Positions 26,769-35,355 of a stretch of DNA of 64,000 bases are shown here, one piece after another; positions within the stretch are counted from its first letter, which is position 1; each line of letters begins with the position of its first letter. Position numbers and translations under genes: made by a program. The notes under the pieces were generated by a model. It saw only the letters and a list, made by a program, of their open reading frames with translations, was not told the origin of the DNA and searched no databases. Source of the DNA: Sphingomonadales bacterium Ga0077557 (GTDB lineage: Bacteria; Pseudomonadota; Alphaproteobacteria; Sphingomonadales; Sphingomonadaceae); NCBI GenBank assembly GCA_001464615.1, contig LNFI01000016.1, positions 62,001 to 126,000 on the forward strand, read 5' to 3'.

Positions 26769-27809
26769 ATGCATATTTATAATACACTAAGCATAATCGC
26801 GAATCGGAGGATCTCTTTGCCTGGTATCTCGAAATTCCGGCCTAGGCGCCGATGGCTTGGGCTCGTCGGCTATATAACGGTTCTCAGTTTGGCGGCTCCC
26901 GCGCCTGCGCAACCCGCTCCCGCGATCATGAAGCTCTCGACCGGATCAGAAATCGCGACATGGACCCTTGCCGGTGAAGGGGCCACGCGCCACGCAACCC
27001 CGATCATTTTCCTGCACGGCGGGCCGGGGCTCTACACCGAAACTCGGCGCCTGGAGGAAGGACGGGTCTTGCGGGCGGCGGGCTTTACGACCGTCTATTT
27101 TGACCAGGCGGGCGGCGGCAAATCGGCGCGGCTAAAGGCGACTGACTATTCACTTGATCGCTCAGTGGCCGATCTCGAAGCGCTTCGTATCGCGCTCAAC
27201 GCACCCCAGGTCATTCTGTGGGGAAATTCGTTCGGCGCAAGCCTGGCCGCCGCCTATGCCGCGCGCTTTCCCGAACGGGTTGCTGGCTCAATTCTGACCT
27301 CGCCAGGGATGTTCCCGGGGTTTGACGGCAAACGAGACTATAGCCGCACCAATCGTGACAAGGTCGACTATAGCAAGCCTTTGATCGCGGCGATCAGCAA
27401 AATCGACAGCGAAGGCGCTCGCGCTGAATCGACCTTGTCGCAGAGCGATTCCGCAACGTTGTTTGACGAACTCGTTGCCAGCGAACTTATCGATGGCATC
27501 GTCTGCAAAGGGGCCAGTGTGAAGCCGCCCGCTTTGCCCGGTGGTGGCAACCTCTATGTACAAAGGCTGGTTTCAAAAGATGTGAAGCGCGCCTCGCTGC
27601 CCGAAAAATCGGCGGCGTTGGTGCCGACGTTAATCGTCCGTGGTTCTTGCGACTTCCTGCCAGCCGACAACGCTGAGCGCTACCGTAGGTTCTTTGGCGG
27701 AACGATTGTGACGATCCCAAATAGCGGCCATGGCTTGATCGAAAATCGGGAGTTGGTCGATTCGGCGTTGCGAAACTTCGCAACCGTTGCGTTGGCCAAG
27801 ACCGGCTGA
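26769..27809 (+). CDS. Exported alpha/beta hydrolase (proline iminopeptidase-like)
   Basis: 346 residues from the ATG at 26769 (a TTG and a GTG sit just upstream). A long basic N-region and hydrophobic stretch (about 30-50, ending APAPAQPAPA) form a signal peptide. The oxyanion motif HGGPG, nucleophile GNSFGA, late Asp (GSCDFLPADN) and His (NSGHGL) are present, as in prolyl aminopeptidases and related esterases. It ends 22 bp before the ThDP enzyme start; AT-rich bases precede it. The substrate is unknown. Confidence 0.83.
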   Translation: MHIYNTLSIIANRRISLPGISKFRPRRRWLGLVGYITVLSLAAPAPAQPAPAIMKLSTGSEIATWTLAGEGATRHATPIIFLHGGPGLYTETRRLEEGRVLRAAGFTTVYFDQAGGGKSARLKATDYSLDRSVADLEALRIALNAPQVILWGNSFGASLAAAYAARFPERVAGSILTSPGMFPGFDGKRDYSRTNRDKVDYSKPLIAAISKIDSEGARAESTLSQSDSATLFDELVASELIDGIVCKGASVKPPALPGGGNLYVQRLVSKDVKRASLPEKSAALVPTLIVRGSCDFLPADNAERYRRFFGGTIVTIPNSGHGLIENRELVDSALRNFATVALAKTG

Positions 27810-27831
27810 GCTGAAAAATGGGATAGGCACA

Positions 27832-29478
27832 ATGCGAACCGGCGGTCGGATTCTTGTCGATAACCTCATCGCGCAGGGCTGCGACCGGATCTTCCAGGTG
27901 CCGGGCGAGAGTTTCCTCGCGGTGCTCGACGCCCTCCATGACACGCCGGAAATCGATGTCGTCACCTGTCGGCAGGAGGGTGGCGCTGCGTTCATGGCCT
28001 GCGCAGACGGCACGCTGACGCACCGCCCCGGCATCTGCTTCGTCACGCGCGGCCCCGGTGCCACGAATGCCAGCATCGGCGTGCATGTCGCGATGCAGGA
28101 TTCGCAGCCGATGATCCTGTTCATCGGCGACGTCGATCGCGGCATGCGCGACCGCGAGGGGTTTCAGGAAGTCGATCTCCCCGCAATGTTCGCGCCTTTG
28201 TGCAAATGGGCGACCCGCATCGAGGACGCCCGCCGCATCCCCGAATATATCGCCCGCGCCTTCACCGTCGCGACCAGCGGGCGGCCCGGCCCGGTCGTGA
28301 TCGCGCTGCCCGAGGATATGCTGTGCGATGTCGTGGAGGCGGTGGATCGGCCTGCTCTCACACGTCATCCAAGCGCACTCGACCCATATGACTTCGGCGA
28401 TCTGCTCGATCAACTTGCTGCCGCCAAACGGCCTGTCGCGGTCGTTGGCGGTGCAGGATGGGACGCGCGAACCGCGGCTGCCTTTGATCATTTTGCCCAG
28501 CATTGGGGCATCCCGGTCGCCGGTGCCTTTCGGCGGCAAGATGCAATTGCCAATGCGTCGCCGATTTGGGCGGGCAATCTGGGCTATGGTCCCAACCCCA
28601 AACTGGTCGCGCGGATCAAGGCGGCGGATCTGCTGCTGGTGATCGGTGCCCGGCTGGGGGAGGCGACCACCGATGGCTATACGCTGGTAACGCCCGACCA
28701 TCCGGGCCAGAGATTGGTCCACATTCATCCCGATCCGGCAGAACTCAACCGGGTGTACCGCGCCGATACGGCGATCTGCGCGCCGGTCTTCTTTTTCGCC
28801 GATATGCTGGCGCGCGCTGAGGCCCCCGCCTGGCCGCGGTCGGACGGCGCCGAAGCCCATAGCGATTGGCTCGACTGGTCGACGCCGCGCCCGCGCGATG
28901 GCATTGCCCTGGATTTGGGCCCCTGCGTCGCCGCGATGCGCGAGCGCCTCACGCCGGAGGCCACAATCATCTGCAACGGGGCGGGGAATTTCTCTGGCTG
29001 GTGGCATCGCTATTGGCATTATGGCAACCCCGGCACCCAACTCGCCCCCACCGCCGGTGCGATGGGCTATGGCCTCCCTGCCGCTGTTGCGGGGGCTTTG
29101 CGGTGTCCCGATAAAACCGTCGTCGCGGTCGCCGGAGATGGCGATTTCCTGATGAACGGGCAGGAACTCGCCACCGCCATCCAGCATGGCGCGCAAATGC
29201 TCGTCATCGTCGTCGATAATAGCGGTTACGGCACGATCCGCATGCACCAGGAGCGCGAATACCCTGAGCGCCTCAGCGGCACTGCGCTCCACAACCCCGA
29301 TTTCGCGCTGCTCGCCAAAGCCTATGGCGCCTGGTCCGAAACCGTCGAGACAACCGATCAATTCGCCCCCGTGCTCGACCGCGCGCTCGCGCAACCGGGC
29401 GTGAAGCTGCTCCATTTGAAAACCGATATCGAAGTGATCACCAACGGCACGACCATCAGCGCAATCCGCAACCGGTGA
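27832..29478 (+). CDS. Thiamine diphosphate-binding enzyme (acetolactate synthase-like large subunit)
   Basis: 548 residues from the ATG at 27832. Three domains: N-terminal pyrimidine-binding part with the catalytic Glu in CRQEGGAAFMACADG, a central FAD/NAD-like domain, and C-terminal pyrophosphate-binding motif GDGDFLMNGQEL with the final Asn in VVDNSGYG. Close to IlvB-like enzymes but no small subunit is adjacent, and a biosynthetic acetolactate synthase is less likely. Possible oxo-acid decarboxylase or glyoxylate carboligase-type role. Its neighbour is an alpha/beta hydrolase. Confidence 0.86.
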   Translation: MRTGGRILVDNLIAQGCDRIFQVPGESFLAVLDALHDTPEIDVVTCRQEGGAAFMACADGTLTHRPGICFVTRGPGATNASIGVHVAMQDSQPMILFIGDVDRGMRDREGFQEVDLPAMFAPLCKWATRIEDARRIPEYIARAFTVATSGRPGPVVIALPEDMLCDVVEAVDRPALTRHPSALDPYDFGDLLDQLAAAKRPVAVVGGAGWDARTAAAFDHFAQHWGIPVAGAFRRQDAIANASPIWAGNLGYGPNPKLVARIKAADLLLVIGARLGEATTDGYTLVTPDHPGQRLVHIHPDPAELNRVYRADTAICAPVFFFADMLARAEAPAWPRSDGAEAHSDWLDWSTPRPRDGIALDLGPCVAAMRERLTPEATIICNGAGNFSGWWHRYWHYGNPGTQLAPTAGAMGYGLPAAVAGALRCPDKTVVAVAGDGDFLMNGQELATAIQHGAQMLVIVVDNSGYGTIRMHQEREYPERLSGTALHNPDFALLAKAYGAWSETVETTDQFAPVLDRALAQPGVKLLHLKTDIEVITNGTTISAIRNR

Positions 29479-29536
29479 TTGAAAAAGGGCCGCCCCGGTT
29501 TCCCAGAGCGACCCCATCAATCAACCAGGGCCGAAA

Positions 29537-29707
29537 TCAGATATCGTCGCCCAGTGCGCCTTTGGCTTTGCCCATCGCCTGTTGGGCCTTGCCCTTCAGT
29601 TCCTGCGCCTTGCCTTCGGCCTGGGTTTCTGCATCGTTGCTGCTCTGCTTGATCTTGCCAATCGTCTCATTGATGTTGCCTTTGATTTTGTCGGTCAACT
29701 CGCCCAT
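29537..29707 (-). CDS. csbD: CsbD-family stress protein
   Basis: 56 residues, MGELTDKIKGNINETIGKIK onward, a highly charged helical protein rich in Lys, Gln, Gly and Ala with the KGKAQQAMGKAKG repeat-like tail typical of CsbD. GGAG lies ahead of the ATG at 29707. CsbD proteins belong to general stress regulons in many bacteria, and an EcfG-type promoter lies 63 bp upstream here, which supports the call. Confidence 0.93.
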   Translation of the reverse strand: MGELTDKIKGNINETIGKIKQSSNDAETQAEGKAQELKGKAQQAMGKAKGALGDDI

Positions 29708-29769
29708 GTTACAACTCCTTTACGCGCCGTTCGGCCGAGACATTCGGCGTGGGGACGACTGTAGGAAAC

Positions 29770-29794
29770 AACGGGTGATCGGGTTTTGGGTTCC
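29770..29794 (-). promoter_or_regulatory. EcfG (general stress sigma factor) promoter for csbD
   Basis: On the minus strand GGAAC (29794-29790) is followed by a 16-bp spacer and CGTT (29773-29770), which matches the alphaproteobacterial EcfG consensus exactly (GGAAC-N16/17-CGTT). The transcript would start near 29763 and carry a leader of about 55 bases. It points to csbD and away from the methyltransferase gene. Confidence 0.8.
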
Positions 29795-29845
29795 TGAAAA
29801 ATCCCTCAACCTTGCCGCAATACGGGTAAAAGGAGGCGAATCGAT

Positions 29846-30439
29846 GTGTCTGATCTGATTGCCGCTTTTTATGAACGCAACAGCGCGAAGTTCGATTCCA
29901 GTCGGCGCAAATCCTTTTCCGAACGCGCCTGGCTCGATCGTTTTCTGCAGCCATTGCCCAAAGGTGGCCGGGTCCTTGATCTCGGCTGTGGCGCGGGCGA
30001 GCCGGTTTCGCGGCACCTGATTGATCGCGGATTTATGGTTTCCGGCGTCGATATCTCGCCCAAGATGGTCGGCCTATGTCGCACGCGTTTTCCGCGCCAT
30101 CGCTGGATTAATGCCGATATGCGCCGCGTTGCGATGGATGGATTTTATGATGGCGTGCTCGCATGGGACAGCCTGTTCCATTTGCACGGCGACGAGCAGG
30201 CGGCAGTGATTGTGCGGATCGGGGCATGGCTGGCGCCGGGCGGCCGTGTGCTATTCAACACCACGCCAGTCAAGGGCACGGAAATGGAGAGCTTCCAGGG
30301 CGAACCGCTCTATCGGCCCAGCCTTGAGCCGCACCAATATCGGGAGGCCTTTGTCCGCGCGGAGTTGGCCGAAATCGATTACCGGCCCGAAGACCCGGCC
30401 TGTGGCGGTCGGTCGATCTGGTATCTGCGCAAGGCCTGA
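29846..30439 (+). CDS. Class I SAM-dependent methyltransferase
   Basis: 197 residues with a GTG start; AGGAGG lies about nine bases before it, and the ATG two bases earlier opens only a five-codon frame. The SAM-binding motif VLDLGCGAGEPVSRHLI, the acidic end of strand 2 (VSGVDIS), and DSLFHL at motif IV are present. Small, free-standing methyltransferase; substrate unknown. Confidence 0.88.
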   Translation: MSDLIAAFYERNSAKFDSSRRKSFSERAWLDRFLQPLPKGGRVLDLGCGAGEPVSRHLIDRGFMVSGVDISPKMVGLCRTRFPRHRWINADMRRVAMDGFYDGVLAWDSLFHLHGDEQAAVIVRIGAWLAPGGRVLFNTTPVKGTEMESFQGEPLYRPSLEPHQYREAFVRAELAEIDYRPEDPACGGRSIWYLRKA

Positions 30440-30446
30440 TGCTGGT

Positions 30447-31235
30447 TCACGGCGCGACGCGACTTAGAAATTCAGTTACCGCTCGCCAATTATCGTCGGC
30501 CCCGCGCGGATTGCGGGCGGCAATCAGCGTCGATGATCCATGAACGCCAGCGATAGCGGGCACTGCCTGAACATTGCTTTTGCCGGGGACAGCATTGACG
30601 ATCGCTTTGGCGGCGGCGATTTCCCCTGCGTCCTTGGCCGATGTTACAAAAACAGGAATCGCCAGCTTCGCCGCGTTGCGCATGACCAGATCAGGCTGGC
30701 CAAGATATTCGCCCGGAGAGAAGGACAATAGCCCCGCGACCGCCCCGGGATTTTCGGCTGCGACCAGAAAGACCAGCGCCGACGAATAGCTGCTCCCCCA
30801 TAGCAAAACCGGCTTGCCCTGCGGTTTCGCCCAGTTAAGCGCAGCTTGAAGATCGGCCTTGGCATCGAGATAGCTTGGCTGGCCGGAGACAGCGTCCGCC
30901 GTCTGGTTCTGCCCGAACAGGTCACCGCCCGATCGCTGATCGATCGCTAGCGCGCTATAGCCCATCGCCACCAATCGCGGCGCAATCGTCGCATATTCGC
31001 CCTTGCCCGACCCGGCCTGGTGGAACAGCAGGACGATCGCTTTGGGGTCCGCAGCGGCATAGAGCGTGCCGTAAACGGTTACACCATCCGCCGCCTTGAT
31101 CACTGTCGGCGTGCCTGCTGCCGGCTTTGCTCCATCGGCATTGGCAATCCCGGCGGGGGATGCACCGCCGGCCGCAGGGTCGGCTGGGCTACAGGCCGCC
31201 AGCGAGGCAGCGACTAGGACCAAGGATAGGCGCAT
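30447..31235 (-). CDS. Lipoprotein alpha/beta hydrolase (dienelactone-hydrolase-like)
   Basis: 262 residues from the ATG at 31235, which has GGGAAG upstream. The lipobox LAAC ends a short signal sequence (MRLSLVLVAASLAAC), so it is probably tethered to an envelope membrane. The nucleophile elbow is LWGSSYSSA, with a late His in GVHGSS. The ATG lies only 15 bp after the T-run of the preceding terminator, so it either relies on read-through or has a promoter overlapping that terminator. Substrate unknown. Confidence 0.8.
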   Translation of the reverse strand: MRLSLVLVAASLAACSPADPAAGGASPAGIANADGAKPAAGTPTVIKAADGVTVYGTLYAAADPKAIVLLFHQAGSGKGEYATIAPRLVAMGYSALAIDQRSGGDLFGQNQTADAVSGQPSYLDAKADLQAALNWAKPQGKPVLLWGSSYSSALVFLVAAENPGAVAGLLSFSPGEYLGQPDLVMRNAAKLAIPVFVTSAKDAGEIAAAKAIVNAVPGKSNVQAVPAIAGVHGSSTLIAARNPRGADDNWRAVTEFLSRVAP

Positions 31236-31250
31236 CGTGCTTCCCTTATC

Positions 31251-31287
31251 AAAAAAAGAGTGCCGGAACGGCTCCGCTCCGGCACTC
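31251..31287 (-). terminator. Rho-independent terminator after the Cys-rich small exported protein
   Basis: Perfect 10-bp stem GAGTGCCGGA (31258-31267) and TCCGGCACTC (31278-31287), 10-base loop, followed on the minus strand by a run of seven T. It is the clearest intrinsic terminator in the window. Confidence 0.9.
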
Positions 31288-31327
31288 AATCATTCAGGTG
31301 ATCGGACAAATCATCCAATCATCGGCT

Positions 31328-31483
31328 TCAGCAATTGGGCATGCCGCAATCGACACCGAACGTCGCGCAAACCGTCATGCAGGCAGCGCTGCAGGCAGCC
31401 GCGACGGCAGCAGGCGCAGCGGCATAAGCGGCGGAACCGGATACGGCGAGGCCGACGACAGCGAACTTGATGAAACGAACCAT
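31328..31483 (-). CDS. Small exported cysteine-rich peptide, unknown
   Basis: 51 residues from the ATG at 31483 with GGAG eight bases before it; a further upstream Met is less well placed. A signal peptide (MVRFIKFAVVGLAVSGSAAY, cleavage near AYA) leaves a mature part of about 30 residues with five cysteines in the ending CSAAC, MTVC, FGVDC, GMPNC. The pattern suggests disulfides or metal binding. It is followed 40 bp later by a strong terminator, implying its own abundant transcript. No family recognised. Confidence 0.72.
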   Translation of the reverse strand: MVRFIKFAVVGLAVSGSAAYAAAPAAVAAACSAACMTVCATFGVDCGMPNC

Positions 31484-31538
31484 GAAATTTCTCCAATATA
31501 TTGGCGCGATAAAGCGCACCGCGCTGAATTAGGGGTAG

Positions 31539-31850
31539 CTATGAAAGGGCCGTTTGCCGCGGCGGGGGCAAGGCCGGTGCAATAGCAAGGCCGATCTGCG
31601 GGGTGATCGCGGCTGTTGTAAAATCGATGTCCGGGCGCGCCTGAACGGTCGATCCGACCGGGATCGCCGGCACCGCCAGGCAACAGGCATCGCAGGACAT
31701 CGCCATCTGGCCACCACAGTTTTTATCAGGGCTGGACGAGTGATGCATCAATGATGCGTGACCTGCTGCTGAGGCCGGCGCGCCAAGAGCCATGCCCAGG
31801 CTCATGGCGACCAAAGCAGCGATCATGAACAGGGCGGCAAGGCGATGCAT
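31539..31850 (-). CDS. Small exported Met/His/Cys-containing protein, possibly metal-binding
   Basis: 103 residues with a signal peptide (MHRLAALFMIAALVAMSLGM, cleavage near ASA). The mature N-terminus carries MHHSSS, CGGQMAMSCDACC, a cluster of soft-metal ligands reminiscent of copper-associated CopL/DUF2946-type proteins. The remainder is Ala/Pro-rich and probably unstructured. It lies 55 bp upstream of the second small exported peptide gene on the same strand. Metal binding is a guess from composition. Confidence 0.65.
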   Translation of the reverse strand: MHRLAALFMIAALVAMSLGMALGAPASAAGHASLMHHSSSPDKNCGGQMAMSCDACCLAVPAIPVGSTVQARPDIDFTTAAITPQIGLAIAPALPPPRQTALS

Positions 31851-31889
31851 ATTGGTCTATTCGACTCCCAGCGCCGGATGGTTACACGC

Positions 31890-32894
31890 TTAGATCAATC
31901 CAGCAAGCGGACTTGAGGGGTCGGCATAGCGCCTGATCCCCATGCGCCCCGATCGATACGCCAAGCGACCCGATTCGACTGCCAGCTTCATGGCAGCGGC
32001 CATCATGATCGGGTCTTTGGCTTCGGCGATTGCCGTGTTCATCAGCACGCCGTCACACCCCAATTCCATCGCGACGGCCGCGTCGGAAGCGGTGCCCACC
32101 CCCGCATCGACCAACACCGGCACGCTGGCGCCCTCGACAATCAAGCGGATCGTCACTCGGTTCTGGATACCGAGCCCGGAGCCAATCGGCGCGCCCAGCG
32201 GCATGATCGCCACCGCGCCGGCATCCTCAAGCCGTTTGGCGGCAATCGGATCATCGACACAGTACACCATCGGCAGGAAACCCTCTTTGGCCAGGATTTC
32301 AGTGGCCCGCAGCGTTTCGACCATATCTGGATATAGCGTCTTCGCCTCACCCAGCACCTCAAGCTTCACCAGATCCCAGCCGCCCGCCTCACGCGCCAGC
32401 CGTAGCGTCCGCACCGCGTCGTCCCCGGTAAAACAGCCAGCGGTGTTGGGCAGATAGGTGAATTTCTTGGGATCGATATAGTCAGTCAGCATCGGTGCCT
32501 TAGGATCGGACACGTTCACCCGCCGCACCGCGACCGTCACAATCTCTGCACCTGATGCCTCAAGCGCAGCGGCATTCTGGGCGAAATCCTTATATTTGCC
32601 GGTGCCGACAATCAGCCGCGACCGAAAGCGGCGCCCCGCCACTGTCCAGCTGTCATCCGCATCCACGGGGGCATGATCGCCGCCACCAACGAAATGCACA
32701 ATCTCCAGCGCATCGCCATCTTCAAGCATCACTTGCGCCAGTGTCGATCGCGGCACGATCTCCAGATTGCGCTCGACCGCTATTTTCTCAGGCGCCAGAC
32801 CAAGTTCATTGGCCAGATCAGCGATTGATCGCCCGTCATGAACCCGCCGGTGCTCGCCATTCACATGGATACCAATTGTGCCATCAACAGCCAT
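31890..32894 (-). CDS. thiG: Fused sulfur carrier ThiS - thiazole synthase ThiG
   Basis: 334 residues from the ATG at 32894 (AAAGG upstream; another ATG lies five codons earlier). Residues about 6-72 are a ThiS-like ubiquitin fold ([10 protein letters not shown], ending HFVGGG), then ThiG from about 82 ([19 protein letters not shown]) with the Schiff-base lysine in [17 protein letters not shown] and the phosphate loop ending [11 protein letters not shown]. ThiG makes the thiazole moiety of thiamine from DXP and ThiS-thiocarboxylate. The GG that should be the free ThiS end is internal here. Confidence 0.92.
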   Translation of the reverse strand: MAVDGTIGIHVNGEHRRVHDGRSIADLANELGLAPEKIAVERNLEIVPRSTLAQVMLEDGDALEIVHFVGGGDHAPVDADDSWTVAGRRFRSRLIVGTGKYKDFAQNAAALEASGAEIVTVAVRRVNVSDPKAPMLTDYIDPKKFTYLPNTAGCFTGDDAVRTLRLAREAGGWDLVKLEVLGEAKTLYPDMVETLRATEILAKEGFLPMVYCVDDPIAAKRLEDAGAVAIMPLGAPIGSGLGIQNRVTIRLIVEGASVPVLVDAGVGTASDAAVAMELGCDGVLMNTAIAEAKDPIMMAAAMKLAVESGRLAYRSGRMGIRRYADPSSPLAGLI

Positions 32895-32992
32895 TGTGCG
32901 CCTTTGCATTGCTTATCGGGCGCATATAGGTAGCGGGCGGCCCAAGCGGCAACCGAAACAGTGATTGCTCGGGCGAGAAAGGTGCGGAGCAA

Positions 32993-33721
32993 ATGAACGG
33001 AGCGGCCCTGATCATCGGCGCAGGCGATGCAACCGGCGGCGCCATCGCCCGAGCCTTTGCCCGCGAGGGGCTCACCGCTTGCGTCAACCGCCGCCCGGCC
33101 AATGCTGACAAGCTTGAATTACTCGCCCAATCAATCCGCGACGATGGACTGTTGGCACAAGCGTTCCCCGCCGATGCGCGCGACGAAGAGCAGATGGTCA
33201 CCATGGTCGATGCGATCGAGCGCGATATCGGCCCGATTGAGGTGGCGGTGTTCAATATCGGCGCCAATGTGAACTTCCCGATCACCGAAATGACGTCGCG
33301 CGTCTATCGCAAGGTTTGGGAAATGGCCTGCTTTGGCGGATTTCTGATGGGTCGCGAGGTGGCCCGGCACATGGTGCCGCGCGGCCGTGGCACTATCATC
33401 TTCACTGGCGCGACGGCATCCTTGCGCGGCGGCAGCGGCTTTTCCGCCTTTTCGGGCGCGAAGGCTGCGTTGCGCATGCTGGCGCAGAGCATGGCACGCG
33501 AGCTGGGGCCAAAGAACATCCATGTCGCCCACACCATTATCGATGGTGCGATCGACACAGATTTCATTGCCCAGCGCATCGACGACATTCAGGCGGCGCG
33601 CGACGCTGACGCGATCTTGTCGCCAGACGAAATTGCCAAAAACTATGTCATGCTGCACCATCAAGCGCGGACCGCCTGGACGCATGAACTCGACCTAAGG
33701 CCCTGGACGGAGCGTTTTTGA
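32993..33721 (+). CDS. SDR-family protein with a substituted catalytic tyrosine
   Basis: 242 residues. Cofactor loop LIIGAGDATGGAIARAF and NIGANVNF are SDR-like, but the active-site YxxxK is changed to FSGAK in GFSAFSGAKAALRML; a Phe occupies the Tyr position. This fits a subfamily with conserved GATASLRGG and HTIIDGAIDTDF. Standard carbonyl reduction would need another acid, so the reaction is uncertain. It is divergent from thiSG and ends 1 bp before the isomerase-like gene, with which it is surely co-transcribed. Confidence 0.85.
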   Translation: MNGAALIIGAGDATGGAIARAFAREGLTACVNRRPANADKLELLAQSIRDDGLLAQAFPADARDEEQMVTMVDAIERDIGPIEVAVFNIGANVNFPITEMTSRVYRKVWEMACFGGFLMGREVARHMVPRGRGTIIFTGATASLRGGSGFSAFSGAKAALRMLAQSMARELGPKNIHVAHTIIDGAIDTDFIAQRIDDIQAARDADAILSPDEIAKNYVMLHHQARTAWTHELDLRPWTERF

Positions 33722-33722
33722 C

Positions 33723-34322
33723 ATGAGCAAGACCGTTGAATTCATCTTCGATTTCGCCAGTCCAAATGCGTATCTGGCGCACAAGGCCCTGCCACCCGTG
33801 CTCGCGCGAACCGGCGCCAACGTCACCTATACGCCGTGCCTGCTCGGCGGCATTTTTCGCGCGACCAACAACCGCGCGCCGATGGTGCAGTTTGCTGATG
33901 TCCCCGCCCGGATGGCGTATGAACGGCTGGAAATGCAGCGCTTCATCGCCGCCCATGGCCTAACCCGCTTCACCATGAATCCGCATTTTCCGGTCAACAC
34001 GCTGACCCTGATGCGCGCGGCGATCGTCGCCAGCGAAGCGGGAATGCTGGGCCGTTTCATCGACATCGGCTTGGAGGCGATGTGGGAGGCGGGCGAGAAT
34101 ATGGCTGATCCAGCGGTGATTGTCCGTGTGCTCGACACGCACGGTTTTGATGGCACAGCAATGATCGCCCGCACCCAGGAACAAGCAATCAAGGACCGGC
34201 TTGTGGCAAACACCGAAGCCGCCGTTGCGCGCGGTGTGTTCGGCATCCCCAGCTTCTTCGTTGGCGACGCGCTGTATTTTGGCAAGGACCGGCTGGCGCA
34301 AGTCGAAGCGGCATTGGCCTGA
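33723..34322 (+). CDS. 2-hydroxychromene-2-carboxylate isomerase-like protein (DsbA superfamily)
   Basis: 199 residues. The kappa-class GST/DsbA-like start [19 protein letters not shown] carries Ser in place of a CXXC motif, and [20 protein letters not shown] is the cis-Pro glutathione-binding stretch. HCCA isomerases act in naphthalene-type aromatic degradation with glutathione; relatives have other isomerase roles. The SDR directly upstream may act on the same compound, which is an inference. Confidence 0.86.
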   Translation: MSKTVEFIFDFASPNAYLAHKALPPVLARTGANVTYTPCLLGGIFRATNNRAPMVQFADVPARMAYERLEMQRFIAAHGLTRFTMNPHFPVNTLTLMRAAIVASEAGMLGRFIDIGLEAMWEAGENMADPAVIVRVLDTHGFDGTAMIARTQEQAIKDRLVANTEAAVARGVFGIPSFFVGDALYFGKDRLAQVEAALA

Positions 34323-34392
34323 ACGCACCAACTTGGCGAGCATCCCACCCAAGCCTATACCAAGTCGCATAGACCACACCCAAAGGGGCAGC

Positions 34393-34827
34393 ATGGCCGA
34401 CACGATCTTTGTCCTCAACGGGCCGAACCTCAATCTTCTCGGCGCTCGGGAACCCGAGATCTACGGTCACGACACGCTCGACGACATTGCCGGGATGCTC
34501 GAAGATCGCGCCCAGGCGCTCGACCTAACGATCGATATGCGCCAGTCGAACCATGAAGGCCATTTGATCGACTGGATGCACGAAGCGCAAGCGATGGGGG
34601 CCAAGGCCATCTTGCTAAATGCGGCTGGCTTTACCCACACTTCGGTGGCGCTGCATGATGCGATCAAAGCCGTCGCCACGCCAGTGATCGAGGTGCATTT
34701 ATCGAACCCCCATGCCCGCGAGGAATTTCGTCATATCAGCCTGGTCGGACGGGCCGCACGGGGCACAATCGCGGGCTTTGGCGCACTATCCTATCTGCTG
34801 GCGCTTGAAGCGGCGGCGCGGTTCTGA
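34393..34827 (+). CDS. aroQ: Type II 3-dehydroquinate dehydratase
   Basis: 144 residues from the ATG at 34393 with AAAGGGG upstream. Family motifs: [18 protein letters not shown] (active-site Tyr in the flexible loop), [15 protein letters not shown] and [13 protein letters not shown], and the late [17 protein letters not shown] with the catalytic His. It dehydrates 3-dehydroquinate in the shikimate pathway. The position before accB-accC is a widespread order in proteobacteria. Confidence 0.96.
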   Translation: MADTIFVLNGPNLNLLGAREPEIYGHDTLDDIAGMLEDRAQALDLTIDMRQSNHEGHLIDWMHEAQAMGAKAILLNAAGFTHTSVALHDAIKAVATPVIEVHLSNPHAREEFRHISLVGRAARGTIAGFGALSYLLALEAAARF

Positions 34828-34865
34828 CAGGACGTCGGGTCAAGACGGGGAAAAAGGGGACCAGT

Positions 34866-35354
34866 ATGGCAGATGTGACGGGTGCAGACGAAGGGCCGAT
34901 GCGGATTGATGTGTCGCTAGTGCGCCAGCTCGCCGAGCTGCTTGATGAAACGCAGCTGACCGAGATCGAGGTCGAAGACGGCAATCGGCGCGTGCGCGTC
35001 GCCCGGACGGTCACCGTTGCTGCTGCCGCAGCGCCGATGCCGCATTATGCGCCAGCGCCAGCCCCTGCCGCTCCTGCCGCAGCACCTGCAATGATTGAAG
35101 CCGCCCCTGCGCCATCAACCGCCAACGCCGTTAAATCGCCAATGGTTGGCACCGTCTATCTCTCGGCAGAGCCTGGCGCGAAGTCGTTCGTTCAGGTGGG
35201 TGACAAGGTCGCGGCTGGCGCGACGCTGGTCATCGTCGAAGCGATGAAGGTCATGAACCCGATCATCGCGCCATCAGGTGGCACCGTTACCGCGATTCTG
35301 GTCGAAAACGGTCAGCCGGTCGAATTTGATCAACCTCTCGTCGTCGTCGAGTAA
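34866..35354 (+). CDS. accB: Acetyl-CoA carboxylase biotin carboxyl carrier protein
   Basis: 162 residues. An N-terminal helical region ([20 protein letters not shown]) is followed by an Ala/Pro hinge (about 55-85) and the biotinyl domain (from about 88) with biotin-accepting Lys in [10 protein letters not shown]. The stop is two bases before the accC ATG. Together with AccC and the carboxyltransferase it makes malonyl-CoA; the accA gene lies at 60.7 kb in this window. Confidence 0.96.
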   Translation: MADVTGADEGPMRIDVSLVRQLAELLDETQLTEIEVEDGNRRVRVARTVTVAAAAAPMPHYAPAPAPAAPAAAPAMIEAAPAPSTANAVKSPMVGTVYLSAEPGAKSFVQVGDKVAAGATLVIVEAMKVMNPIIAPSGGTVTAILVENGQPVEFDQPLVVVE

Positions 35355-35355
35355 T

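Noticed and set aside
27487..29520. A 677-codon minus-strand frame opposite the ThDP enzyme and hydrolase genes.
   Set aside because: Arg/Gly/Ala/Asp-rich shadow translation; the plus-strand enzymes have full catalytic motifs.
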